From positions 1 to 32,569 of the forward strand of contig CADAJV010000035.1 in assembly GCA_902788275.1 (NCBI GenBank): 32,569 nt of DNA. Reading direction: 5' to 3'. Shown piece after piece: positions 24,057-32,256 of the stretch (positions within the stretch are counted from its first letter, which is position 1; each line of letters begins with the position of its first letter). The notes below the pieces were generated by a model. It ran no database searches, was not told the origin of the DNA, and worked only from the letters and a program-made list of their open reading frames with translations. The position numbers were made by a program, and so were the translations under genes. Origin of the DNA: an uncultured Bacteroidales bacterium (lineage in GTDB: Bacteria; Bacteroidota; Bacteroidia; Bacteroidales; Bacteroidaceae).

Positions 24057-24476
24057 ATGAAAAACAGCATCACAAAGATATTATTGGTCGCAACCCTCCT
24101 GCTTGGCATGGGCAGCTGCGACAAGATGGAGGACAACGGCAACTTTGCCGGACTGTGGTACCTCAGCGAATGGAAGAGCCTGCCCGACGGCGAGATAAAG
24201 GCCGACAAGCAGAACCGCATATTCTATGCAGTGCAGCTTGACCTCATGAATTTTCGCGGCGGCGGCCACGGCTCCTACCTGTCACGATTCCGCCGCACGG
24301 CAGACAGCCTCTTTATCGGCACCGTGTATCATGGGTCCAAAGACGAAATAGTGGACATCACAGAGTTGGCCCCCTTCGGCGTACCTGCCGACGGCAAGTT
24401 TGCCATCGACAAGCTATCCAAGCAGACACTCGTCCTACGCAGCGACGATGCCGTGCTCACTTTCCGCAAATATTAA
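24057..24476 (+). CDS. Small lipocalin-like lipoprotein (DUF4847-like)
   Basis: The 139-residue protein has a lipoprotein signal with lipobox GMGSC (cysteine at 21). A domain of alternating beta-strands opens with FAGLWYLSEWKSLPDG, like the lipocalin-type DUF4847 proteins of Bacteroidales; that family name is from memory and less certain than the lipoprotein call. It is the last gene of the plus-strand run hflX, wzi-like, lipoprotein, and meets the minus-strand comF gene tail to tail with 21 bases between. No clear terminator is visible in that gap. Confidence 0.7.
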   Translation: MKNSITKILLVATLLLGMGSCDKMEDNGNFAGLWYLSEWKSLPDGEIKADKQNRIFYAVQLDLMNFRGGGHGSYLSRFRRTADSLFIGTVYHGSKDEIVDITELAPFGVPADGKFAIDKLSKQTLVLRSDDAVLTFRKY

Positions 24477-24497
24477 TATAGGCGCAACCGCCCTCAC

Positions 24498-25238
24498 CTA
24501 CTCCGCAGGGTTAGCCTTGCGGATGTTGTTTATCAGCTTCTTGCTCACAGCCAGCGAGAGGACAGATATCCTGATGTCTGGAATCTGACACAGCGTACGC
24601 CCACACTCCTGCACGGTGGAGGTGGTAGTAATAACGTCGTCCACCAGGAGCAGGTGCCTACCCTTCAGCCTGTCGGCAGCGCCGCGGCTCAGGTAGAAAG
24701 AATCCTTTACGTTAGCCGTTCGCTCAACGGCTGTGAGACGCGTTTGGCTGGTCTTATAAGGTCGGCGCCTGATGGCACCGATGTCAACAGGCAAGCCCGT
24801 GGCCTGACTGATGCCGCGTGCCAGTTGCTCGCTCTGGTTATAGCCTCGCCACACCCTTTTGGCAGTAGGAATGGGCATGGGTATAATGACGTCCACCCCG
24901 CTGAAGAAGCCGCGCTCCTTCAGCTCCAGGCTCATCAGCTTGCCCAGGTGGTTTCCAATCTCAGGATTGTTATGATATTTAAGGTCCAGCACCACGGCAT
25001 GCTGACCCTCCTGGCGATCGTAGGTCATAAATGCTGCCGCACGCACTATTGGCAACCGTTGCCAGAACGTGCGCTCCAGACCATTGCCCTCACTGCCGCT
25101 GGCATATTCCGACAGGTTAAGGTCCAGCAGACAGCTGCTACATACCGACTTCTCGTCCGCCATCAGTCGCTTGCCGCATACAACGCAGTGGCGCGGAGCC
25201 AGAAACTCCAGCACACTATTAAGAATACCGCCGGCCAT
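24498..25238 (-). CDS. comF: ComF family phosphoribosyltransferase-like protein
   Basis: ComF proteins aid DNA uptake in competent bacteria and handling of single-stranded DNA. The 246-residue protein has an N-terminal zinc site (C18, C21, C33, C36 in CVVCGK and CSSC) and a type I phosphoribosyltransferase domain with the PRPP loop LLLVDDVITTTST. The start at 25238 (MAGGILNSVLEF) follows the trpA stop by four bases; an ATG at 25250 overlaps trpA and is the alternative. Longer upstream extensions lie inside trpA. It is the last gene of the trp operon by position, with no gap for a promoter, so its expression should follow tryptophan supply. Confidence 0.9.
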   Translation of the reverse strand: MAGGILNSVLEFLAPRHCVVCGKRLMADEKSVCSSCLLDLNLSEYASGSEGNGLERTFWQRLPIVRAAAFMTYDRQEGQHAVVLDLKYHNNPEIGNHLGKLMSLELKERGFFSGVDVIIPMPIPTAKRVWRGYNQSEQLARGISQATGLPVDIGAIRRRPYKTSQTRLTAVERTANVKDSFYLSRGAADRLKGRHLLLVDDVITTTSTVQECGRTLCQIPDIRISVLSLAVSKKLINNIRKANPAE

Positions 25239-25242
25239 AGCC

Positions 25243-26019
25243 CTAGTCATTTTCCAGTGCCTCGTGCAGGGCAGCCACAGCATCGGCGGGACTGGCGGTC
25301 TGCTCCAGCAGTTTAACAAACTTGCTACCCACTATGCAGCCGGCGGCATGATGGTTGGCAGCCTCGCGCGTTGCCCTGTTGGAAATGCCGAAGCCCACCA
25401 AGGTCGGATTAGTCAGGCCCATCGTCTCAATACGCTCAAAATAGCTGATGGTCGGTGGACCGAAGGTGCGTTGCGCCCCAGTGGTGGCGTCGGTGGACAC
25501 CTGATAGATGAATCCATCGGTGTACCGGTCAATCAGGCGGATGCGCTCATCGCTTGTCTCAGGCGTGATAAGCATCACTATGCGCAGACCATAGCGGTCA
25601 GCCGTGGCTTTATAGTCGCGCAGGTAGAGGTCAAAGGGGAGGTCGGGAATGATGGCCCCGTCGATGCCGCAGTCTCTACACTGACGACAGAAGGCCTCGA
25701 AGCCGTAGTGGTAAATCACATTGAGATAGCCCATCAGCAGCAAGGGTATATGCACGCTCTGCCTCACATCCCTTAACTGGTCGAAGAGCAGGCGCAACGT
25801 CATACCGTTGCGCAGAGCCTTGGAGGCGGCGTCCTGTATGACAGGGCCATCGGCCATGGGGTCGCTGAAGGGAATGCCTATCTCCACCATGTCAACGCCG
25901 CCGTCCTGAAGGGCAAGCAGCGTAGGCACCGTACCATCGAGCGTGGGGTGGCCCGCACAGAAATAGATGGAGAGGATATCCTCCTTTGTGTTTGCAAACA
26001 GTTGGTTTATACGATTCAT
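25243..26019 (-). CDS. trpA: Tryptophan synthase alpha chain TrpA
   Basis: TrpA splits indole-3-glycerol phosphate into indole and glyceraldehyde 3-phosphate and passes indole to TrpB. The 258-residue TIM barrel has the catalytic E46 and D57 in VEIGIPFSDPMADG, and the phosphate loops GFGISN and GCIVGSKFV. It lies 15 bases after trpF. In most operons trpA sits next to trpB; here the two are at opposite ends of the operon, about 4.8 kb apart. Confidence 0.96.
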   Translation of the reverse strand: MNRINQLFANTKEDILSIYFCAGHPTLDGTVPTLLALQDGGVDMVEIGIPFSDPMADGPVIQDAASKALRNGMTLRLLFDQLRDVRQSVHIPLLLMGYLNVIYHYGFEAFCRQCRDCGIDGAIIPDLPFDLYLRDYKATADRYGLRIVMLITPETSDERIRLIDRYTDGFIYQVSTDATTGAQRTFGPPTISYFERIETMGLTNPTLVGFGISNRATREAANHHAAGCIVGSKFVKLLEQTASPADAVAALHEALEND

Positions 26020-26034
26020 AATTACACTTTTTTC

Positions 26035-26652
26035 CTATGATTTGATTATCTCAATAAATTGTTTTATCAGCGCCGAGTCCTTGAGGGCCGGTGCCGTCTC
26101 GAAGCGGCTGTTGAGGTCATACCCTGCCAGCATCGGGTGTTTCAGGGCCTTCACCTCGCGGACATTGTCGGGCGAGAGGCCGCCGCTGAGCAGAAAGGGA
26201 GTACTGCCCGTGTAGGCCTGCAGGAGGGCATGGTCAAACATCTGCCCGCTTCCGCCCCTGCTGTCGCAGTGAGTGTCAAACAGATAATAGTCTGCCGTCC
26301 CTTCATACTGCGCCACCCCCTGCAGGCTGGCAGCATCCTTCACACTGAACGCCTTGACTATCTTCACACCGGGCAGAGCCTTGCGCAGGTCGCGGCACAG
26401 CTGCGGCGACTCGTCGCCATGCAGCTGTACGAGGTCGAAGGCATAATCGCGCACCGTCCTGCATATATCGGCAAGGGGCGCGTCAACAAACACCGCCACG
26501 CGCTTGGCACGGCGCGACCGACCTTCAGCAGGCACCTCGCTAACATAGCGTAGCGAGCGAGGATAGAAAATCATGCCTATCCAGTCAACGCCAAGGGCCT
26601 CCACCTCCCTTATATTATGCGCGTCGCGCATTCCACATACTTTTATTATCAT
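26035..26652 (-). CDS. trpF: Phosphoribosylanthranilate isomerase TrpF
   Basis: TrpF isomerises phosphoribosylanthranilate to the carboxyphenylamino-deoxyribulose phosphate used by TrpC. The 205-residue barrel has the catalytic cysteine at position 6 (KVCGMRD). The aspartate-bearing LFDTHCDSRGGSG and the closing phosphate site LLSGGLSPDNVREV are also present. It is a separate gene from trpC, not a fusion as in enterobacteria. The gap from trpC is 37 bases. Confidence 0.96.
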   Translation of the reverse strand: MIIKVCGMRDAHNIREVEALGVDWIGMIFYPRSLRYVSEVPAEGRSRRAKRVAVFVDAPLADICRTVRDYAFDLVQLHGDESPQLCRDLRKALPGVKIVKAFSVKDAASLQGVAQYEGTADYYLFDTHCDSRGGSGQMFDHALLQAYTGSTPFLLSGGLSPDNVREVKALKHPMLAGYDLNSRFETAPALKDSALIKQFIEIIKS

Positions 26653-26689
26653 TGTTGCTGTTGGTAAGTGTGCGTTGTGGTTTAACAGC

Positions 26690-27478
26690 TCATATCATGG
26701 CTATAAAGTCTGCCAGAGCCTTGCCGGGGTTACCCTCGCGCATAAATCGCTCGCCCATCAGAAATCCGCTGTAGCCACACAGGCGCAGCATCCTTATGTC
26801 CTCGGCACTGCTGAGGCCGCTCTCGCTGATCTTCACGAACTCGGCAGGAATCTTGCGGGCAAGGTCCACGGAGGTCTGCACATCAGTGCGAAACACGTGG
26901 AGGTCGCGGTTGTTCACTCCCACCACGCTGATATCATCGCCGATATAGTTCAACTCGCTCTCGCCATGTATCTCCAGCAACGTCTCGAGGCCCAGCTCAC
27001 GGGCCGTGCAGGCCAGTGAGCGCAGCTCCGCCCTACCCAGGCAAGCAGCTATCAGCAGCACGGCATCGGCGCCCATCTCCCTGGCCTCGAAGACCTGATA
27101 CTCGTCAATCATAAAATCCTTGCGCAGTATGGGCAGGCTCACCAAGGGACGTGCCGTGCGCACATAGTCATTGCAGCCGCCGAAATAGGGCTCATCAGTC
27201 AGTATGGAGAGGGCCGCGGCGCCAGCCCGCTCATAAGCGGGCGGTATCTCGTCGGGGCGACCGCTCTCCTTTATCCAGCCCTTGGAGGGCGACTTGCGCT
27301 TAAACTCGGCAATGATGCCTGTGGGCGACTGCACAAGAGCTCCGCTGAGCGAACGCCCTGCCGGAGGCTCATCCATCAGGGCCTCCACCCTGCTATACAG
27401 CTCGCGCGGCGGCATCTGCTCTTTCATAGCCTCCAGGTCGTGCCGCTTCCTGGCACATATCTCTTCAAGAATAGTCAT
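26690..27478 (-). CDS. trpC: Indole-3-glycerol phosphate synthase TrpC
   Basis: TrpC closes the indole ring to give indole-3-glycerol phosphate. The 262-residue protein has the signatures AEFKRKSPSKGWI, LRKDFMIDEYQV, GVNNRDLHVF and SESGLSS. The ATG at 27478 (MTILEEICARK) fits the family; a TTG three codons upstream is possible. It starts 12 bases after the trpD stop. Length is normal and no fusion is present. Confidence 0.96.
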   Translation of the reverse strand: MTILEEICARKRHDLEAMKEQMPPRELYSRVEALMDEPPAGRSLSGALVQSPTGIIAEFKRKSPSKGWIKESGRPDEIPPAYERAGAAALSILTDEPYFGGCNDYVRTARPLVSLPILRKDFMIDEYQVFEAREMGADAVLLIAACLGRAELRSLACTARELGLETLLEIHGESELNYIGDDISVVGVNNRDLHVFRTDVQTSVDLARKIPAEFVKISESGLSSAEDIRMLRLCGYSGFLMGERFMREGNPGKALADFIAMI

Positions 27479-27490
27479 ACTTCCCAAATA

Positions 27491-28489
27491 TCAAATATCA
27501 CATAACTCCACGTATTTCTTAAACGCGGCAAGGGCCTTGCCGCTCTCCACAGACTCGCGGGCAATGGCAAGACACTCGTTAATGTCGTGCTCGGGCTCCA
27601 TCAGTTTTATGGCGTAGGCAGCATTGATAATCACCACATTCTTCTGACTGTCGGTGCCACTGTTGTTGAGCACATCATCAAATATCTTCATGGCCTGCAG
27701 CGCCGTGCTGCCGCCATATATCTCCTCAGGCTTGATACGGGCAAAGCCCAGATCCTCCGGCGCACGCACCAGTTCGCGCTCGCGAGTCTGAAATTTGAAG
27801 TCGCTGGTACCGGAGATTTCGTCGTAGCCATCGATACTGTTGACAATGCCGTACTTCACGTCTATCCGGCTCAGCGTGTTGTGGTAGAGGCGCACCTGCC
27901 CCAGCGTAGCCACGCCCAGCAGCTGATAGGCAGGACGGCAGGGGTTGACCAGCGGGCCCAGCAGGTTAAAGCACGTAGGTATGCTGAGTGCCTTGCGTAT
28001 GGGCCCCACAAACTTCATGCCGTAGGCAAAGAAGGGAGCGTGCAGATAGGTGAAGTTGCACACCTCCAGCGACTGGCGCAACCGTCCCTCATCTTTCTGA
28101 AACTTCACGCCGTGGTTCTCCAGCACCGAGCTGGCGCCTGACACCGACGTAGCGGCATAGTTGCCATGCTTGGCCACCTTATAGCCGGCGCCGGCCACCA
28201 CAAAGCATGCGCACGTCGAGATATTAAATGTATTCTTCCTGTCTCCGCCAGTGCCCACTATGTCTATCACTTCGCGGGTGCCAAGGTCAACGGGCACGCC
28301 GGTCTGCAGCAGGCCGTCGCGGAAGCCCAGCAGCACGTCGGGCGTTATGCCCTTGATCTGCAGGGCCATCAGCAAGGCAGCAATCTGCTCTGCAGGATAT
28401 TTCTCCTCGGTAATGTTGAGCATCACCTGCCTGATCTCCTCCCTCTTGGGGTACTCGCCTTCCACCAGGCGCATAAGTAAATCTTTCAT
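27491..28489 (-). CDS. trpD: Anthranilate phosphoribosyltransferase TrpD
   Basis: TrpD joins anthranilate to phosphoribosyl pyrophosphate. The 332-residue protein starts MKDLLMRLVEGEYPKREE and has the PRPP loop GTGGD at 79-83 and KHGNYAATSVSGASSVLE, as in other family members. The frame stays open 45 codons further upstream to a GTG at 28624. That extension is not family-like and includes a dispersed palindromic repeat, so I take 28489. The gap to trpG is therefore 147 bases, the widest in the operon and about the same as that between trpB and trpE. Confidence 0.94.
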   Translation of the reverse strand: MKDLLMRLVEGEYPKREEIRQVMLNITEEKYPAEQIAALLMALQIKGITPDVLLGFRDGLLQTGVPVDLGTREVIDIVGTGGDRKNTFNISTCACFVVAGAGYKVAKHGNYAATSVSGASSVLENHGVKFQKDEGRLRQSLEVCNFTYLHAPFFAYGMKFVGPIRKALSIPTCFNLLGPLVNPCRPAYQLLGVATLGQVRLYHNTLSRIDVKYGIVNSIDGYDEISGTSDFKFQTRERELVRAPEDLGFARIKPEEIYGGSTALQAMKIFDDVLNNSGTDSQKNVVIINAAYAIKLMEPEHDINECLAIARESVESGKALAAFKKYVELCDI

Positions 28490-28596
28490 CTCTTTATAGT
28501 TGGTTTCTTCGCAACCACCTTTTCTCGCCATGGCAGACTTGATGCAAGCATCATTCTGCTCATTTGGCTTAGCGAAAAGGTTGTAAATAGTTTGTT

Positions 28597-28624
28597 CACT
28601 GTGTCGCGCAGTTAGGCTGCGCAC
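28597..28624. repeat. Dispersed palindromic repeat in the trpG-trpD gap
   Basis: CACTGTGTCGCGCAGTTAGGCTGCGCAC can fold with GCGCAG against CTGCGC. Related copies lie at 30728-30754 in the trpB-trpE gap and, shorter, at 32353-32374 upstream of the operon promoter. Confidence 0.7.
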
Positions 28625-28636
28625 GAAAAGAGGCTG

Positions 28637-29200
28637 TCAGTGTTTCAGCCAGTTGGCCATAATCGTACGCCCCTCCGGCGTGAGCACCGACTCAGGGTGA
28701 AACTGTATGCCGCGTATGTCATATTCTTTATGGCGCAGTGCCATAATCTGGCCTTCGCAGCTGCTGGCTATCACCTCCAGCTCCGCGGGCAAGCCCTCAG
28801 CATCCACCACCCACGAGTGGTAACGCCCCACCTCTATCTCGTTGGGCAAGCCGGCAAAGAGATAGTCGTTTCTATCAATGCTCACAGGTGTCTGCACACC
28901 ATGAAAGACTTCACTCAGGTTCACCAGCTTGGCACCAAACGCCTCCCCTATCGCCTGATGTCCCAGACACACGCCCAGCATCGGCTTACTGCCCGCATAG
29001 GTGCGTATCACATCAAGCAGCAAGCCGGCCTCCTCAGGAATGCCGGGCCCTGGCGAGAGAATCAGCTTGTCGGCCAAGGCCAGCTGCCCCAGCTCAAACT
29101 GGTCATTGCGCACCACCGTCACATCCACGCCCAGCGACTTCACAAGATGCGCCAGGTTATAAGTGAACGAATCGTAGTTATCAATAATAGTAATCTTCAT
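28637..29200 (-). CDS. trpG: Anthranilate synthase glutamine amidotransferase subunit TrpG
   Basis: TrpG releases ammonia from glutamine for TrpE. The 187-residue class I amidotransferase has the nucleophile C78 in GVCLGHQAIGEAFG, the oxyanion loop SPGPGIPEEAG, and the His-Glu pair in FHPESVLTPEG. In many bacteria the same subunit also serves 4-aminobenzoate synthesis (PabA). A separate pabA is not in this window, so it could be shared. It lies between octamer repeats (upstream) and the 147-base gap before trpD. Confidence 0.94.
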   Translation of the reverse strand: MKITIIDNYDSFTYNLAHLVKSLGVDVTVVRNDQFELGQLALADKLILSPGPGIPEEAGLLLDVIRTYAGSKPMLGVCLGHQAIGEAFGAKLVNLSEVFHGVQTPVSIDRNDYLFAGLPNEIEVGRYHSWVVDAEGLPAELEVIASSCEGQIMALRHKEYDIRGIQFHPESVLTPEGRTIMANWLKH

Positions 29201-29208
29201 CTCTTGAC

Positions 29209-29272
29209 TTTTTAATTTTTCAGTTTTTCAATTTTTCAATCTTTCAATTTTTTAACCTTTTAACCTTTTAAC
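29209..29272. repeat. Octamer tract between trpE and trpG
   Basis: Units TTTTTCAA, TCTTTCAA, TTTTTTAA, CCTTTTAA and CCTTTTAA give an 8-base period that starts about eight bases from the trpG start codon and ends at the trpE stop. On the message it reads as A-rich TTAAAAGG units, which may stand in for a ribosome-binding region. Confidence 0.9.
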
Positions 29273-30700
29273 CTACATTTCCTCTGCCATGATTATTGCC
29301 TGTCTCAGCGCACCGAGCTTATTGTTAACCTCCTGCAGCTCATACTCCTCGTCGCTGCGGGCCACTATGCCGCCTCCGGCCTGAAACCACAGCTCATTGT
29401 TACGGCTTATGAAGGTGCGTATGATGATAGCCTGATTCAGGTCGCCGTTGAAGCCAAGGAAGCCTATGCACCCGCCGTAGGCACCGCGGTTGTGCGGCTC
29501 ATACTTGCTTATCAGTTCCATGGCCTTCACCTTGGGCGCACCGCTGAGAGTACCTGCGGGGAAGGTATCGACAAAAGTCTTGATGCTGTCGGCATCGCTG
29601 TCCATCTCGCCACTCACGCGGCTCACCAGGTGGATTACATGGCTGTAATACTGCATCTGCTTATAAGTGTCCACCCTCACATCGTGGCAGTTGCGCGACA
29701 GGTCGTTGCGTGCCAGGTCCACCAGCATCACGTGTTCGGCATTCTCCTTGGGGTCATTGCGCAGATACTCAGCGTTCTGCTGATCCTTCACCATGTCGCC
29801 CGTGCGCTTGGTAGTGCCCGCTATGGGGTCGATATAGGCGCGCCGGTGGCTGATGCGGCAGTGAGTCTCGGGCGAAGAGCCGAAGATGCGGAAGCCTCCG
29901 AAGTCGAAATAAAACAGGTAGGGCGAGGGATTGATGCGCCTCAGTGCGCGGTAGAGTTTGAGGTCATCGCCCTCATACTGCTGCACAAAGCGGCGGCTGA
30001 TAACAATCTGGAAAACATCGCCCCTCATGCAGTGGGCTATGCAGCGACGGATATTCTCTTTGTGCTGCTCATCGCTGAGCGTGCTGTGGCACTCGCCCAC
30101 GGGCCTGAAGGCAAACGTCTCTCTGTTGGCCGTATTCAGCAGATTCTCAATATGATTAAATGTCGGGTCCTCCCCCTCCGCTGACTGCATTTCGCTATCC
30201 GGAGTCATCTTCTCACTCATGCACACCATCTCCAGCGTATTGTGGTAGTGGTTAAACACCAGCAAGTTCCTATATAATATAAGGTATATGTCGGGCGCAT
30301 CGTTCTTCTCTGCCGGCTCGTCCATCACCCTGATATGCTCAAAGTATTTCACCGCGTCGAAGGCCGTGTAGCCGTAGAGTCCGCAGTAGCCGTTGGCATC
30401 GCCCTCCACACTGAACTGCGCCATAAACCCGCTGATGGCATCCTCGGGCGTATAGTCGGCGGCAATGAGGCCCTCCTCCACCCTGCCGTCGGGATAGGTG
30501 GCCCTCACCTTGCCGTGGTTAACGCAGATGCTCGCAATGGGGTTGAAACCGATAAACGAGTGGCTGTTCTCCTCACCATGATAATCGCTGCTCTCCATCA
30601 GGCACGACAGCGGCGAGATATCCCTCACCTTGATATACGCATTCACCGGCGTGTACCTGTCTGCCAGTATCGTCTTGCTCTTTAGTCTGTAAGTAAACAT
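29273..30700 (-). CDS. trpE: Anthranilate synthase component I TrpE
   Basis: TrpE makes anthranilate from chorismate and ammonia. The 475-residue protein has the feedback motif LMESSD (34-39), near the tryptophan site known in this family. It also has the chorismate-binding motifs RRFVQQYEG, FGSSPETHCRI, DPIAGTTKRTG and GTLSGAPKVKAMELI. The presence of LMES supports inhibition by tryptophan and argues against a PabB role. trpG follows after an octamer tract. Confidence 0.95.
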   Translation of the reverse strand: MFTYRLKSKTILADRYTPVNAYIKVRDISPLSCLMESSDYHGEENSHSFIGFNPIASICVNHGKVRATYPDGRVEEGLIAADYTPEDAISGFMAQFSVEGDANGYCGLYGYTAFDAVKYFEHIRVMDEPAEKNDAPDIYLILYRNLLVFNHYHNTLEMVCMSEKMTPDSEMQSAEGEDPTFNHIENLLNTANRETFAFRPVGECHSTLSDEQHKENIRRCIAHCMRGDVFQIVISRRFVQQYEGDDLKLYRALRRINPSPYLFYFDFGGFRIFGSSPETHCRISHRRAYIDPIAGTTKRTGDMVKDQQNAEYLRNDPKENAEHVMLVDLARNDLSRNCHDVRVDTYKQMQYYSHVIHLVSRVSGEMDSDADSIKTFVDTFPAGTLSGAPKVKAMELISKYEPHNRGAYGGCIGFLGFNGDLNQAIIIRTFISRNNELWFQAGGGIVARSDEEYELQEVNNKLGALRQAIIMAEEM

Positions 30701-30727
30701 ATCTCTTCTTTTTTTATATTATTCCTA

Positions 30728-30754
30728 CACTGTGCCGCGCAGATTGGCTGCGCA
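30728..30754. repeat. Dispersed palindromic repeat in the trpB-trpE gap
   Basis: CACTGTGCCGCGCAGATTGGCTGCGCA matches the copy at 28597-28624 closely, with the same GCGCAG/CTGCGC stem and a changed loop. Confidence 0.75.
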
Positions 30755-30762
30755 GGCCCATC

Positions 30763-30866
30763 CTTAACTTCTTAATCTTTTAACACTTTAACTTTTTAAT
30801 CTTTTAACTCTTTAACTTTTTAATCTTTTAATACTTTAACCTTTTAATCTTTTAACTCTTTAACCT
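30763..30866. repeat. Thirteen octamers at the end of trpB
   Basis: Thirteen 8-base units of TTTAATCT, TTTAACTC, TTTAACTT and close variants run for 104 bases. The tract starts in the trpB-trpE gap, contains the trpB stop codon at 30844-30846, and continues through about the last seven codons of trpB. Confidence 0.93.
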
Positions 30867-32031
30867 TTAAGTACGTTTCCATATCCTTGTCGCCACGGCC
30901 GCTCACCGTCAGCACCACCACATCGTCAGGCTCAAAATGCATTCTGGGCAGCACCGCCAGTATGTGGGCCGACTCCAGAGCCGGTATGATACCCTCCAGT
31001 CGCGTCAGTTCAAAGGCAGCCCGCAGCGCCTCGTCGTCATTCACCGACAGCACCTCGGCCCTCCTCTGCCGGGCCAGATTGCAGTGGACAGGCCCGATGC
31101 CCGGATAGTCGAGTCCCGCCGAGATAGAGTATGCCTCCTGTATCTGGCCGTCGTCGTCCTGCAGCACCATTATGCGGCTGCCGTGCAGTATGCCCACGCT
31201 GCCGCTGTGGATGGTTGCCGCCGTCTGCTTAGTGTCGCAGCCCAGTCCGCCGGCCTCAGCCAGCACCAGGCGTGTGCGCTCCTCGTCAAGGTAGTGGTAG
31301 AAAGTGCCGATGGCATTGCTGCCGCCGCCCACACAGGCCATCAGATAGTCGGGGTAGTCGCGGCCCGTCTTCTCCGTCAGCTGCCACTTTATCTCCTCGC
31401 TGATCACACTCTGTAGCCGTGCCACAATGTCGGGATAGGGATGCGGACCCACCGCCGAGCCGATGACATAGAATGTGTCCTGCGGATGGCAGCACCAGTC
31501 GCGGATAGCATCGTTCACAGCATCCTTCAGCGTCATATTGCCGCACGTCACGGCCCTCACCTCGGCACCCAGCATCTTCATGCGCTCCACGTTGGGTCGT
31601 TGGCGCGCAATGTCCGTCTTGCCCATATAGACCACACACGGCATATCCAGCAGCGCACAGGCCGTAGCCGTTGCCACGCCGTGCTGCCCTGCGCCCGTCT
31701 CGGCAATGATGCGCGTCTTGCCCAGCCGTTTGGCCAGCAGCACCTGACCCAGCGCATTGTTGATTTTATGCGCCCCCGTATGGTTGAGGTCCTCGCGCTT
31801 GAGCAGTATGCGGGCGCCATATCTGGCGCTCAGCTTATGCGCCTCATATAGCGGCGACGGCCGTCCCACATAGTCCCTCAGCAGCAGCCGGTACTCACGC
31901 TGAAAATCCTCACTCTCAATAATGCCGGCATACGCCCGCTGCAAATCCTCGGTACACTTATGCAGCACCTCGGGCACGAAGGCACCGCCAAACTCGCCGT
32001 AGAATCCGTTTGCATCAATGTTATAACTCAT
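30844..32031 (-). CDS. trpB: Tryptophan synthase beta chain TrpB
   Basis: TrpB uses pyridoxal phosphate to join indole and serine into tryptophan. The 395-residue protein is a standard TrpB1 form that pairs with TrpA. It has the cofactor lysine K89 in HTGAHKINNALGQ, the phosphate cup VGGGSNAIG, and the AETGAGQHGVATAT motif. It is the first gene of the operon, preceded by a leader peptide and a hairpin. Its last residues, KVKELKD, are encoded by the octamer tract that fills the following gap, so the C-terminus may be freshly altered. Confidence 0.96.
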   Translation of the reverse strand: MSYNIDANGFYGEFGGAFVPEVLHKCTEDLQRAYAGIIESEDFQREYRLLLRDYVGRPSPLYEAHKLSARYGARILLKREDLNHTGAHKINNALGQVLLAKRLGKTRIIAETGAGQHGVATATACALLDMPCVVYMGKTDIARQRPNVERMKMLGAEVRAVTCGNMTLKDAVNDAIRDWCCHPQDTFYVIGSAVGPHPYPDIVARLQSVISEEIKWQLTEKTGRDYPDYLMACVGGGSNAIGTFYHYLDEERTRLVLAEAGGLGCDTKQTAATIHSGSVGILHGSRIMVLQDDDGQIQEAYSISAGLDYPGIGPVHCNLARQRRAEVLSVNDDEALRAAFELTRLEGIIPALESAHILAVLPRMHFEPDDVVVLTVSGRGDKDMETYLKVKELKD

Positions 32032-32082
32032 CTCTTTTATCTTTAATCTGTTATCTTTTCTCTATTGTCTGCTCAAATAAAC

Positions 32083-32121
32083 CGGAAGCCCCGCCGTGAG
32101 TATCTCACAGCGGGGCTTCCG
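32083..32121 (-). terminator. Hairpin in the trp operon leader, likely attenuator
   Basis: A 12-bp GC-rich stem (CGGAAGCCCCGC with GCGGGGCTTCCG), one mismatch and a further 5 bp GTGAG/CTCAC close on a three-base loop. On the operon strand it is followed by GTTTATTTG, a modest T-rich tail. It lies between the leader ORF and trpB, 51 bases before the trpB start. Within the upstream leader GTGAGTA (at the leader ORF stop) is complementary to TACTCAC in this hairpin, which allows an alternative pairing. Confidence 0.8.
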
Positions 32122-32166
32122 TTTCTTCTATATCTTTTTATCACTTCAGCTCAGGCAATGACGCAG

Positions 32167-32229
32167 CTACTCACAATTATGAAATTCTGAGTTCTGCCAC
32201 CACCAAAAGTTGAAGAAATTGTGTATCAT
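32167..32229 (-). CDS. trpL: Tryptophan leader peptide with three consecutive Trp codons
   Basis: A 20-codon ORF encodes MIHNFFNF-WWW-QNSEFHNCE and stops in TAG. The three TGG codons are at 32197-32205. It starts about 28 bases after the promoter -7 box and ends 46 bases before the terminator-like hairpin. This is the arrangement of ribosome-mediated attenuation: when charged tRNA-Trp is short, a ribosome stalls at the Trp codons and changes leader folding. Directly after the codons, CAG-CTCA-AATT can pair with AATT-TGAG-CTG, giving an early 1:2 hairpin. No clear Shine-Dalgarno is seen, as is usual in this group. Confidence 0.85.
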   Translation of the reverse strand: MIHNFFNFWWWQNSEFHNCE

Positions 32230-32256
32230 CACGACATTTTGTTACGTTTTCGGCTG

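Noticed and set aside
28490-28624. N-terminal extension of trpD by 45 codons
   Set aside because: It is not similar to the family N-terminus and is partly encoded by a dispersed palindromic repeat.
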